DNA of 22,500 bases from Chromera velia (lineage: Eukaryota; Sar; Chromeraceae). The notes beneath the pieces are model-generated. The model saw nothing but the letters and a program-made list of their open reading frames with translations. It did not search any database and was not told the DNA's origin. Of this stretch, positions 8,003 through 16,162 are shown piece after piece. Position 1 is the first letter of the stretch; every line of letters starts with the position of its first letter. The position numbers and the translations under genes were made by a program. Where the stretch lies: assembly GCA_018398765.1 (NCBI GenBank), contig JAHBMJ010005212.1:47501-70000 (forward strand), in the 5' to 3' direction.

Positions 8003-9675
8003 ATGTGTGAGTGAAACAGGTTTCTCCCGCCATCGCCTCCGAGCTTCTTGAGTGCGCGATGAGGGCGGCCATGCGAGACACATCTGCGGAGAACGTGGCC
8101 GCCTCTTCCGACATCAAAAACGCGCATTCCTGCCTCCTTGCAGCAGTGCAAGAGACCCACTCAAAAGAAGCCAAAACCCCAACCGCAGCAGCGGCAGCAG
8201 AGTCTGTCGTGTCGGGGTCCTCTGACGAGGCTATGGGTGCCTCAGTTGAGGGGGGTGGCGATGCCGTTCCGATTGTTACCCTGTCAGCGCCGCACGAGGC
8301 GGTCGAGCGAGGGGCCCTGGGGGGGCGCGCCGCAGAGGCCGCCAAGACTGCGGGCTGCAGTCAGAATATGCAGAAGATCATCGACGCCGTTGAGGAGCTT
8401 CGAAAGATTCTGATTGACGAACAGAGAAGAATGAGGGCAGAGGGGAAAAGGGGGGGGAAAGGGAATGAAAGTCCCGACGCCCTGCGTCTTCGTCTGACCA
8501 TTATTCGGGGCCTCCTCCGATGCAGAAGAGACAAAGACCTCGCGCTCCGCGAAGCTGCCGCTGCCTGCGAGATGCACCCTGACTCAGCAGCTGCCATGTT
8601 TTGGCATGCACGCTGTCTGCTGCGTGTAGGTCGCCGCACAGACGGCATCAAGAATCTCAGCAAGGCAGCCAACCTCGCGTCGGCCCCTGCAGAAGCATCC
8701 CACTCCCCCAAGCCCTCCGACTGGGGGCCTGACGGTGCCTGGGCCGTCAGCGAGGCAGCGTCCAAGTTGACCGCCCTCCGTTTGATGGAACGACACGAGC
8801 GAAGGGCGAAGGATGCATATGGGAGAGGCCTGTTCCCCGTCGCAGTGGAGGAATACACAGAAGCCATCACACATGCCAACGCACTTGCGGATGACAAGTG
8901 GGCCCGGGCCGAGCTACATGCTCACCGTGCTGCATGTCTCCGCAGAGCTCGTGACCTTCCCAGAGCCATAGCCGATCTAGAGGTCTCCATTTCCCTCTTC
9001 CCCTGCTACAAGAGAGCGCTGTTCCGTCATGGAGTGTGCTCCCTTGAGGCCGAAAAGCCCGAGGGGGCGATCACATCATTCGAGACCCTCATGGGTCTCG
9101 ACCGTGAGTGGCCCCATTTGCTTGACTGGTTGGTCCGTGCTCATGCCGCACAGCGCAGGCAGAGCGGGGACTACTCCAGCCGCATTTACGGTGCTGATCA
9201 CTCTACGGACTACCAGGACAGGGAGGGGTGGGCCCAGGCGGCGGGGGAGGGGGACATCGCGGCAGAGAAGGATCACTACAGTGTGTTGGGTGTGAGTAGA
9301 GACGTGACAGAGAAGCAGCTGAAGAAGGCCTACCGCCTGATGAGCCTCAAATACCACCCCGACAAGGAAGGGGGGTCCACCCGTGCCTTCCAGCGGGTGG
9401 CCGAGGCGTATGACACCCTGAATGATCCAGAGAAGCGACAGAGATACGATGACGGAGAAGACCTTCGAAAGAAGCGTCGTGACACGGACAGCGACAGTGA
9501 GGATGAGGATGATGAGAGAAAGAAGAAGTCGCTGAGAGAGGAGATAGAGAGAAAATACTTCCCTGAGAGGTACAAATTTTGGCCGTTTGGCGACCCGTTC
9601 GTTGAGAAGAGAAAGAGACAGGAGCGTCAGAGGCAGAAGCAGGGAAAGCCGGCATGGTGGGAGGAAAACTTTTGA
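4499..9675 (+). CDS. Gene A: large modular TPR/J-domain (DnaJ-type) protein, four exons
   Basis: Proposed exons are 4499-5251, 5792-6211, 6785-7462 and 8020-9675, joined in phase 0, giving about 1168 residues. Domain order is an acidic N-terminal module (1-250), an SH3b-like domain (about 295-350), a charged coiled-coil helix, a small 'YNGR' beta domain (about 474-535), helical TPR-like repeats (about 780-1000) and a J domain (about 1035-1097) with HPD. J proteins stimulate Hsp70 ATPase activity and deliver clients. TPR and SH3b-like modules usually bind proteins. Exons 1, 2 and 4 are well supported. The end of exon 3, and therefore the fusion of exons 1-3 with the J-domain exon into one transcript, is inferred: exon 4 has an in-frame stop just upstream of a good acceptor, so it must be spliced to something or start at an internal Met (8059). 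It could instead be two adjacent genes. No organellar targeting or signal peptide is evident at the N-terminus, so a cytosolic or nuclear location is likely. Confidence 0.65.
5624..5654 (+). repeat. Duplicated 3' splice-site segment, copy 1 (inside intron 1)
   Basis: This 31-bp stretch, CTTTGCGGT through CTCTCAGGTGA, matches 27 of 31 positions of 5765-5795, the segment that contains the real exon 2 acceptor. The copies are exactly 141 bp (47 codons) apart. Confidence 0.85.
5765..5795 (+). repeat. Duplicated 3' splice-site segment, copy 2 (exon 2 acceptor)
   Basis: Second copy of the 31-bp motif. Its CTCTCAG ends at 5791, where exon 2 coding similarity begins. See copy 1 at 5624-5654. Confidence 0.85.
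5792..6211 (+). CDS. Gene A exon 2: SH3b-like domain
   Basis: The acceptor CTCTCAG precedes GTGATTGCC and the donor is a canonical GAG|GTAAGT. The 140 codons are in phase 0 at both ends. After a helical segment (DRETVADMRHYARCYEANIR) the exon encodes a bacterial-type SH3-like fold: VPDGCWLYKVVCSGLSVHTQ, then PVIGWKDRNEMMHVVERKGD and WLRLKEQ. The pattern of a short strand, 'S-G-L-S-V', a Pro-rich turn, 'G' and a closing 'G-D-W-L-R-L' is typical of SH3b modules that bind peptides or cell-wall-like ligands. Here a protein ligand is more likely. It ends in an acidic segment (SADEDDEEW) before the splice site. A second, in-frame acceptor 141 bp upstream (5650) would add 47 residues. Confidence 0.82.
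6785..7462 (+). CDS. Gene A exon 3: charged helix and 'YNGR' beta domain (3' end uncertain)
   Basis: The acceptor is TTATCTACAG. The exon opens with an acidic stretch and a long Glu/Lys/Arg helix (about 38 residues). It then encodes FPVGTSVGLEGLMKAAYNGR with AGEVV and, after a Gly/Glu insert, GVRIDFPDGKPSIKISVKTS and NLRRL. That pattern (start of a strand, 'YNG.xG.V', 'R..V.F.DG', 'V...NL') is a small KOW/SH3-like domain common in algal and alveolate proteins with MYND, ankyrin or TPR domains. The frame stays open to TAA at 7520-7522. I place the donor at CAG|GTCCGT (7462/7463) because it is phase 0 and gives an intron of 557 bp, close to the other two (540 and 573). The exon could instead be terminal at 7522, or end at G|GTTTGT near 7266. 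Confidence 0.65.
7971..8002 (+). repeat. (CT)8 followed by (GT)8 at end of gene A intron 3
   Basis: The pure CT run switches to a GT run and is followed within 20 bases by GAAACAG and the exon 4 coding start. The CT part can serve as polypyrimidine tract of the acceptor. Confidence 0.9.
8020..9675 (+). CDS. Gene A exon 4: TPR-like repeats and C-terminal J domain
   Basis: The acceptor GAAACAG follows a (CT)n(GT)n tract. The first codon after it is GTT, and TGA at 8008-8010 shows the exon cannot start far upstream. The N-terminal 130 residues are Ala/Ser-rich and disordered. Helical repeats follow, with TPR features: ALREAAAACEMHPDSAAAMF, YGRGLFPVAVEEYTEAITHA, ELHAHRAACLRRARDLPRAI and RALFRHGVCSLEAEKPEGAI. 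The J domain covers 9268-9456: DHYSVLGVSRDVTEKQLKKA, YRLMSLKYHPDK, then AFQRVAEAYDTLNDPEKRQR YDDGED, with the Hsp70-activating HPD at 9355-9363. The tail is acidic then basic and ends FWPFGDPFVEKRK...PAWWEENF. The layout recalls DNAJC7-type TPR/J proteins. Stop TGA at 9673-9675. Confidence 0.87.
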   Translation, partial: VSPAIASELLECAMRAAMRDTSAENVAASSDIKNAHSCLLAAVQETHSKEAKTPTAAAAAESVVSGSSDEAMGASVEGGGDAVPIVTLSAPHEAVERGALGGRAAEAAKTAGCSQNMQKIIDAVEELRKILIDEQRRMRAEGKRGGKGNESPDALRLRLTIIRGLLRCRRDKDLALREAAAACEMHPDSAAAMFWHARCLLRVGRRTDGIKNLSKAANLASAPAEASHSPKPSDWGPDGAWAVSEAASKLTALRLMERHERRAKDAYGRGLFPVAVEEYTEAITHANALADDKWARAELHAHRAACLRRARDLPRAIADLEVSISLFPCYKRALFRHGVCSLEAEKPEGAITSFETLMGLDREWPHLLDWLVRAHAAQRRQSGDYSSRIYGADHSTDYQDREGWAQAAGEGDIAAEKDHYSVLGVSRDVTEKQLKKAYRLMSLKYHPDKEGGSTRAFQRVAEAYDTLNDPEKRQRYDDGEDLRKKRRDTDSDSEDEDDERKKKSLREEIERKYFPERYKFWPFGDPFVEKRKRQERQRQKQGKPAWWEENF

Positions 9676-10226
9676 GAGAATTAAGAGAGGAAAAAGAGGA
9701 AGGGAAACGGCAAAAGGGAGAGAGGTGGAAGGGAGAGAGAATGAAAAAAGAAGCAAGCAGTGCATGGGGCACAATTGACTCACTGGATGAAGAAGAAAAC
9801 TGCCTCTCTCTTGATTGATTGGTTCATTTACAGAAGTTGTATTGCTCCGGGCAGCAGAAAAGCTAGAGCGGCTCGCTCATGGACTGCATGGGAGAGAGGG
9901 GGGGATGAAGAAGACAGCCAGCTTCCTGGACGCTCCTTTTCATCTCCACTCCTTCACCCCTCCGCGTTTTCGCTTCGTACATCCCTCCACTCTCTTTTTC
10001 TCCGTCTTGTCCTTTGCCTGTGCGTACGTCTGCATTGACGTCTGTGTATGGGCGTGAGTGGGTGGGTGTCGGTGTCTCTTCCTTTTGCTTGGAAGGAATC
10101 TGAGGAATGGAGGAAGGAATCTGTAGGGTGTCTGTCTGTGGGGTTCTGACTCACAGGCAAGCATGCAGCCAGACAGACACGTTTGAAGAGTTTTTCTTCT
10201 CTTTGTGTTGTCTGCCTGTCTGTTCG

Positions 10227-10255
<29 letters not shown>
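10227..10255. repeat. (TC)n microsatellite
   Basis: Pure TC dinucleotide run of 29 bases in the intergenic region. Confidence 0.95.
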
Positions 10256-10259
<4 letters not shown>

Positions 10260-12827
10260 GTCCGTCTCTGGGGGAATGGGCACGTGATGGAGGGGGCAGG
10301 CTGGCGGGCAAAAGTGAGGGTGGATGGATGGATCGGAAAAGCGAAGAGAAAAGATGACGATTCTGGTACTGCAAATCTTTTTTCTTTTTACTTTTCATCA
10401 CAAGGGCTCCAAATTCCTTCGAGCAGACTCAATTACGAAGGGCAAGCAAGAGAGGGGTCTTTCCTTCTTTCCTTTTCGTTGGGTGTCCCTGTAGGTTCTG
10501 TTGTGGGAAGGAAGAAAAACGCCGATTCCACTTTGCGATTCTTTCCAATCTCTCTGTGTTTTATCTGAACCTCCCTTCCCTTCAATTCTCTCGATCGGGC
10601 ATGCATGTCCAAAATAATTAATTTTGTTTTTCTTTCTGCCTTTCTGCCGCAACCTTCCTGGATCCATCCTTTAGACAAAGGGACAGACGTACACCTTGTG
10701 GAAATCCACAATTAAACGTTGTCCTCTTCCTCCTCCATCCCCTGTTTCTCTTTTCGTCGCTGTGCATGGCTGTCAGTCAAAGTAGGATTGGATTTTTGAT
10801 TCGTTTCCCTCTTTTTTCTTTTCCTTCTGTCCTCTTTTTGCCTGAAGGAAGCTGTCTTTTCGCTTCCTGCTGGTGTACCCTAGGTCTGAATGGTGCAGAT
10901 GGGCGGGCGGGGAGGGTGGACGCTTACTCACTGCTTGATCGGATGTCCGCCCCTCGTTCGCTCATTGTTTGTTTTTCTTCCGTGCTTCCTGCCTTCGTTC
11001 GCTCCGTCCTGGTCACAAGAAGAAACCGAAGGGGAAGAGAGAGAGATAGAGAGAGATTGGTTCCCTCACTCGCTTTTTCTAATTTTGTGTCGGAGGGGTG
11101 AAAGAAAAAGTCTTGATGGAGAGGGAGGCACTCGGCTGTATCTTCTCTTCTTTCTCTGTCTGCTCGGTCGGCTCTTTCTAGATCGGCCAGCCGTCTGTCT
11201 GTCTGCACGCACACTCCGTCTGTCCGTGCAAAGGAGGGAGAGGGACAGCGAGAGAGAAAGGGACAGCCAGGCAGAAGAAATTTGCGTGACCTGTACTCCT
11301 TCGTGAATCCAGCCAGTCTCTTTTCTTTCCTCGTTCTTTTTTTCTTCTTCTGAATGTCCCCCCCCTCCCCTCCCCTCCCCTCCTGCTCTCTGAGTATATG
11401 GTGCTTCGGTCTCTCTCTCTCCCTCTCTCCCTCTCTAACCGACGTTCTGGAGTTTGTGGAGATCTGCAAGGGAGGCTAGGGGAGGGAATAGGAGAGCTTC
11501 CTTGGAGACACGCAGAAATCGACAGAAAGAAAGAATTGATGGATGCGCTCCTGTTCGATGGAAGAAAAAGAGGGAGGGAGCAGACAGGAAGGGAAGGAGA
11601 TTCAGGGCAAACCCAAACCCGTCATGAAAAAAACTTTTTGGCTCCCGAACCAGCATCCAGGCAGCGTGCTTCTATCTCTCTCTCTCTCTCTTTTTGCCTT
11701 CCGACCCCCCACCTGCCTGAGACGCGCCTTGCATGCCGGCCGCTCGAGGCTCTAGCTGGTTTGAAGGGACGGTGGCCTGAATGAATGTGTGATTGAGTGA
11801 ACGGCTGGGACAAAGGACAGCGTACGTAGGCGGACCGACAGAGAAAGGGTAATAGAGTAGCGCAGGGGGAAGAGGCATGAATGCATGTCGGTCAACGTTG
11901 TTTGCGTGTGTTGGATTGTTTTTTGTGTTGTGTTGAATGCTGGGGGAAAGGGTCCGGATGGGAAGGGAGAGGGTCGTCGGACTCGCCGTCAGATTGGGTG
12001 CAGGGTTTAGAAAAACGCGTGGTGTCCTGCTGAGTGAATGAATGAGAAAGTGAAGAGTGAGGGAGAGCGGTGGGTGCAAGGGTGACGACAGGTTGAGTGA
12101 ATGGATGCATGGATGGTTGCATCAGCATTTGTTTGTCTGTGCTGGTCTTGCATGTTGCATTCATTGTGCGGATTTCCGCATCTTGCCCCCGAAGCAGCGC
12201 TTCTTCGACCCTTCCGGGTCCGGAATGAAGGCAGGAAAACTAGTCAGTCACAAATTGGTAGAACAGACGGATTTGCTGCCGGGAAAGTGTCACTGAATAA
12301 CTAACTGAAAAGCGCTGTTCGCGCGTTTCTGCAACTGTTGCAGATCGAGTGAGTGAGCGGATTGGTGGGTCGGTAGATGGGTTTGCTCGGACTGAGATCT
12401 CTCTTGTCTCTGCACGAGAGACGGGTGAGTGTGAAAAACCGATCAAAACTGGGTTTGGTGTCAGATCAAAACCTCAACACCGAGCAAAACTTGAAAAGTT
12501 GTGGGGGGTGCGTGTCAAAAAAGAAGGCTCTGAAATGGTGAGCCATCAAAAGGTGAGCCGGATCCAGTCCTGGCAGTCCCGTTGAGTTGTTTCCGGAATG
12601 AAGACTCCAAGATGGCAACTTGGAGGCATACACAGAACGATACGCACACTGGAGAGTTGGCTGGAATAGCCGCACTAGGCCACACTTGGCACACCCAACT
12701 GACCAGACACAATAATGGAAGTTCAGATGAAGGTCCCACCTTTCAACATGCAGGCCACCTCAGCCTAAGCTAGAGTCTGGGGCCCATTTGGCATTTAAAC
12801 GAAAAAGAATAATAAAGACAAAACCCG

Positions 12828-12835
12828 TATAGGAC
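12828..12835. repeat. Target-site duplication, left copy
   Basis: TATAGGAC, identical to 13070-13077 and directly next to the left inverted repeat of the MITE-like element. Confidence 0.78.
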
Positions 12836-13069
12836 AACCTCCCTGAACCTAAGTGCTACTTGAAAAAATATAATTAAGATGATCTCTCTCTGCGGCATCA
12901 TTTTTCAAGAAACCGTCCACGCCTGCGGCGTACATGGTCAAGACACCGTCCAGATATGCGGTTTTGGCTTTCAAGACACCATAAATGATCCACGCCTGCG
13001 GCGTGGACTTTTAAGCTTATCCAAAAGTGCGGCTTGAACTTTCAAGTGGTAGTTAGGTTCAAGGAGGTC
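12836..13069. mobile_element. MITE-like non-autonomous DNA transposon, 234 bp
   Basis: Two inverted copies of a sequence of about 30 bp bound this segment. The left arm 12837-12865 and the reverse complement of the right arm 13040-13068 agree at 25 of 29 positions (ACCTCCYTGAACCTAASTRC, then YACTTGAAA). Immediately outside lies the same octamer in direct orientation, TATAGGAC at 12828-12835 and 13070-13077, as expected of a target-site duplication. An 8-bp duplication is typical of hAT-type transposases, but other families make 8-9 bp ones, so the family is open. The interior encodes nothing. It contains degenerate repeats of CACCGTCCACGCCTGCGGCG type and a hairpin. The element sits in an AT-rich island in the gap between genes. 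Confidence 0.82.
12989..13007. repeat. Perfect hairpin TCCACGCC-TGC-GGCGTGGA inside the MITE
   Basis: Eight-base-pair arms around a three-base loop. A diverged relative (GTCCACGCCTGCGGCG) lies at 12915-12930, and a weaker one (CACCGTCCAGATATGCGG) follows it at about 12945-12962, so the interior is built of repeated, mutated units of about 35-70 bp starting TCAAGACACC. Confidence 0.8.
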
Positions 13070-13077
13070 TATAGGAC
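13070..13077. repeat. Target-site duplication, right copy
   Basis: TATAGGAC, directly next to the right inverted repeat and identical to 12828-12835. Confidence 0.78.
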
Positions 13078-13204
13078 GAAATATTATAATTTATATCTAT
13101 AGCTTTGTGTGCTAGTTTACCTAGTAGTTTACTACAGGTAGTTTACATGCATTGGTACGATATTGGTACGGTATACAGATTATATACAGACTCTATTACA
13201 GCAT

Positions 13205-13405
13205 ACCGGTATCGTAATTGGTAGAGGTGGGAATGATGGTCTCACGCTGGGAGCCTAAAACACGGCTTTAGACTCAGCTAGGTATTACGTGCTCAGCTTA
13301 TCTTCTAAGAAGTGGTTGGTAAGGTATAGATTCATCGGTGAAAAAGTTGAGGCCCGGCAGTGGACCGCGGGGCAACCCGGAACATAAATCCTATCCTATC
13401 CTATC
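13205..13405 (+). mobile_element. Possible SINE/LINE 3' end with CCTAT tandem tail
   Basis: A stretch of different composition ends GAGGCCCGGCAGTGGACCGC, GGGGCAACCCGGAAC, ATAAAT and then three CCTAT units (about 13389-13404). Several non-LTR retrotransposon clades, RTE among them, end in GAGGCCC.GCAGTGGAC-like 3' sequence and short tandem repeats, so this may be a SINE or a 5'-truncated LINE. No reverse-transcriptase coding sequence is visible, and no flanking duplication was found. The left limit is a guess. Confidence 0.35.
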
Positions 13406-13553
13406 ATGGTTTATAAACATTGGTGTAACTATAATAACCTATGGTAACAGAGAAATGTGTTTTGCTTTTTAAACTATAGTATAGAGTATATTCACTAATC
13501 ACATAAAAATTAACGAAAGAAATTATATAATGATTAATTGTAGGGGTTCAAGT

Positions 13554-13571
13554 AAGCTCAAATTTGAACTT
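13554..13571. repeat. Near-palindrome AAGCTCAAATTTGAACTT
   Basis: Eighteen bases that equal their own reverse complement except at one mirrored pair. Located in the AT-rich island. Confidence 0.7.
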
Positions 13572-14020
13572 ATTATTATATTCAACCTAGTATTCAACTT
13601 TAATTCTATATAACAATTGGGTGAATGTCTATATATGTTCTAATAATGATACCCATAGGATGATAAAGTTAATCAATGTCATGATTTCTAAGGTGATTTC
13701 AATGCAAGCTTTTCAGCAAGAGGCCGCTGAGCGGCGTCACATGCACTGGCAGACTAGCTTGCAAGATGTTCACTGCTCAGGTGCTGATCGAATGCAGAGC
13801 TAGAGGCAGAGAACAGAGTCAACATACAGTAGCAAGTAGCAGAAAATGACAGGTTAGATGACAGGGGATATGGAAGAAAACTCAATCAGCAGGCAGCAAG
13901 AGAATGCGGCTGCTTACCGATGCTCGATAACGGCAAAAAGCGGTAGATCAAAACACAGCCCGTCAGATCGAGCGACCTCGTTTCTGTGTGTCAGAGTGCC
14001 ACTTGGACATGAAGTTCCTG

Positions 14021-14070
14021 CTGGTGGAATGAATGGCTGCATGTCCTGGTGGAATGAATGGCTGCACGTC
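14021..14070. repeat. Tandem duplication of a 25-bp unit
   Basis: CTGGTGGAATGAATGGCTGC followed by AYGTC occurs twice in a row (14021-14045, 14046-14070) with a single difference. A recent local duplication. Confidence 0.9.
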
Positions 14071-14903
14071 CTTTCATTCCCCTTTTCTGTTCATTTTCTT
14101 GATCTCCTTCCCTCCCCACTGCCTCTTTGCCGTCCGAGCAGTTTCCATAGAACTGAGCGAGCTAATCCAAGGACTACGACTTCTTTGTAACATCGCTCGC
14201 TCTTCACCGTGAATTAATTGAGAAGAGCCACAGAGGGACCAAACGCCAAAATCTACACAGGGCGAGTCCCCGTTCTGACCTTACCATCGATCCTACTGCG
14301 CAGTTGCGCAAATTGAAAAGAGAGAAGGGCAAGTAAGTGGTGAGAAACGGAGAGAGAAGAGAGAAAGACGTGAAGCCACGCCCGACAAAAGATGATAAAG
14401 TTCAAGGGCCGAGGAGAAAAGAAAGAGAGAGAAAAAAAGAGAGAGGTAGAGAGACGTTATTGTGTGAATCTGGCCCTTTCCTTTCTTTACTTATTTCACT
14501 TCATTCAGTCCCGCACCCACCCCGCTACCAACGAGTGTACCTTCATTCATGATACGCTACCAACCTACCATAATGATCCTTCCTGCCATGATCTAGATAC
14601 GCGCTCCCTTTTGCGATTTGACTTACTGTCTCTGTTTGCCCACAATGCTCTTCACATCCTTCCTTTTGCTTACACCCTTCCTTCTTTGGAGTCAAGTCCA
14701 CAAAACAGACACACCCCAGAGCACAGCGAATGAAGCCAAACGTGCGCAGAGAGAGACAGAGAAAGACAAGAGAGTCGCAAGGACGCGCAGAGAGGACCGC
14801 AGAGCTCAGCACTGCCCTTCCCCCTTCATGCACCCCTGCATTCCAGAGAAAGGAAGCTTGGTTGTTCTTTGGCCTTTCTTTCCCTTTGGTCTCCATTGAT
14901 TGA

Positions 14904-15107
14904 TTACTTGTCTTGGTTTCCCATTTCGCGTCTTTTGTTCTCAAGGCCCAGCAGAAGTTGGACCATGTACAGGTGTTCGCTTTCCCTGTGCAAGTCTTCA
15001 GACTCTGCCTGGAGGGACACCACTACCCTCTCCCTCTCTTCCTCTCCTCTATCCACGCAGTGCTTCAGCACGCCGTGCACACGAAGAAACCGGGACTTGC
15101 CCATGCT
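14904..15107 (-). CDS. Gene B exon 5: C-terminal coiled coil
   Basis: The acceptor is CCACGCAG, preceded by a pyrimidine-rich stretch. The exon has 67 codons plus TAA (14904-14906). The helix from exon 4 continues: FLRVHGVLKHCVDRGEEERE, then VVVSLQAESEDLHRESEHLY and MVQLLLGLENKRREM, with hydrophobic residues at heptad-like spacing. A plus-strand open frame over the same bases looks superficially protein-like, but it lacks splice partners. Confidence 0.7.
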   Translation of the reverse strand, partial: SMGKSRFLRVHGVLKHCVDRGEEERERVVVSLQAESEDLHRESEHLYMVQLLLGLENKRREMGNQDK

Positions 15108-16131
15108 CTGCGTGGTATCGAAGGAAGGGAAGGCAGGCAGGCAGGGAGAATGAATCAGAGAGACATCCATGCATCGACAGACACTGCATTGATTCGAGAC
15201 CACAACAAATTTATGCATGCATGCATGCGCCGTCTATAAAGCCTCCCATCATGAGTCCATTCCCATTCATGCAAGCAAAGATTCCCTCCCTGGAAGAAGT
15301 CGAATGGAATGACTGAAGGCTTCGAGACGGTCGATGTCGATGACAAAGGGGTGAAGAGAGAAACCAAGCGATAGACGAAATCAATTAATTGCTCTTTACT
15401 TTTTTCTTCCTTCTCCTTCACAGACAGACTAGATGTTTCTTCTTCTCCCTTCTTTTCACACAACTGAAGGGCAGACAGGCAGACACACAGGCGGGCAGAC
15501 AGAAAGACAGACAGGCAGACCTGTTGGAGAAACCTCTGCAGCGCGTCGATCTGGAATCCCACCACCTCTCTCTCCTTCCTCATCGCCTCAGCACCCCCCA
15601 CAGCCGAAGGGAAAGGAGACGGGCCGGACGGAAAAGAAGAAGAAGACGAAGAGGAGGATGGAAGGTCCAGTGAAAGGTTTTGCTTGGACATGTTCGCCTT
15701 CGGGCGAGGCTCATTTGGAAAAACTCCGGTTGATCCCCGTCCCTCTGCGAACCCCCCCATGGATTGAGCAAGTTCCATTTCCTTCTGGAAATCATGCGAC
15801 CTTTCCTGTTTTCTACTCACAGACTGACTAAAACCTCTGCTACCGCTTTCCCCAACGCTTCCCCTTTCCCCTACCAAATTATTTACGTGCTGCAACCCCC
15901 CCAAATAGTTTTGAAACTCAACAGAATTTCCTCTCTCTCCTCCTGCCCACCCAGAGGAAGGGGACGGCAACGAAGCCCCCCCTGGCCCTGGAAGAAGCCA
16001 GACAGGACGAGAACGGACGGCAGCAGAATTGCAAACGCCCTGCTGCACAGACACCTTGCTACTTGCTCTGCAGCAGTTGTAGGCGGGAACATGCAGACAG
16101 ACACATAGGGGGAGAGTTGACGCACAAACGC

Positions 16132-16162
<31 letters not shown>

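Larger units (their letters stand above)
9676..12835. other. Simple-sequence intergenic DNA between convergent genes A and B
   Basis: No gene is supported. The stretch holds purine-rich and pyrimidine-rich blocks, CTGT/CTGTCTG clusters (about 10130, 10212, 11189), CT runs at 10227-10255 and around 11408-11437 and 11670-11690, and a C/T run CCCCTCCCC at about 11358-11380. Many open frames of 60-180 codons cross it on both strands, but they are made of Arg/Glu/Lys or Ser/Leu/Phe tracts read from these repeats. None carries a recognisable domain or consistent splice sites. From about 12600 the composition becomes ordinary until the AT-rich island. Gene A's polyadenylation region must lie in its first few hundred bases, but I see no clear signal. 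Confidence 0.6.
13078..14903. other. AT-rich island and spacer upstream of the gene B 3' end
   Basis: From 13078 to about 13680 the DNA is AT-rich and contains the CCTAT-tailed stretch and an 18-bp near-palindrome (13554-13571). From about 13700 on it returns to mixed composition with a 25-bp tandem duplication (14021-14070) and AG-rich blocks. Short open frames here lack domains or splice signals. Gene B's 3' UTR should occupy part of 14600-14903, but no polyadenylation signal is obvious. Confidence 0.55.

Noticed and set aside
9760-11784. Several open frames of 90-180 codons in the intergenic region
   Set aside because: They are translations of CT, GA and CTGT repeats into Ser/Leu/Phe or Arg/Glu tracts, present on both strands at once.
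12895-13040. A CRISPR-like array, from repeated CACGCCTGCGGCG words
   Set aside because: Units are few, unequal and diverged, there are no spacer-like intervals, and they lie inside an inverted-repeat element in a eukaryotic context.
13389-13404. Telomere-like repeat CCTATCCTATCC
   Set aside because: Only three units, internal, and preceded by retroposon-like sequence. A transposon tail is the simpler reading.
14543-14944. A minus-strand gene downstream of gene B
   Set aside because: A 133-codon frame with no domain, starting inside gene B's last exon region and lacking splice or start evidence. Probably 3' UTR or spacer.
14869-15316. A plus-strand coding exon opposite gene B exon 5
   Set aside because: It looks protein-like in part, but has no splice partners or start. 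The minus strand gives a phase-matched exon with a stop and continues a coiled coil.
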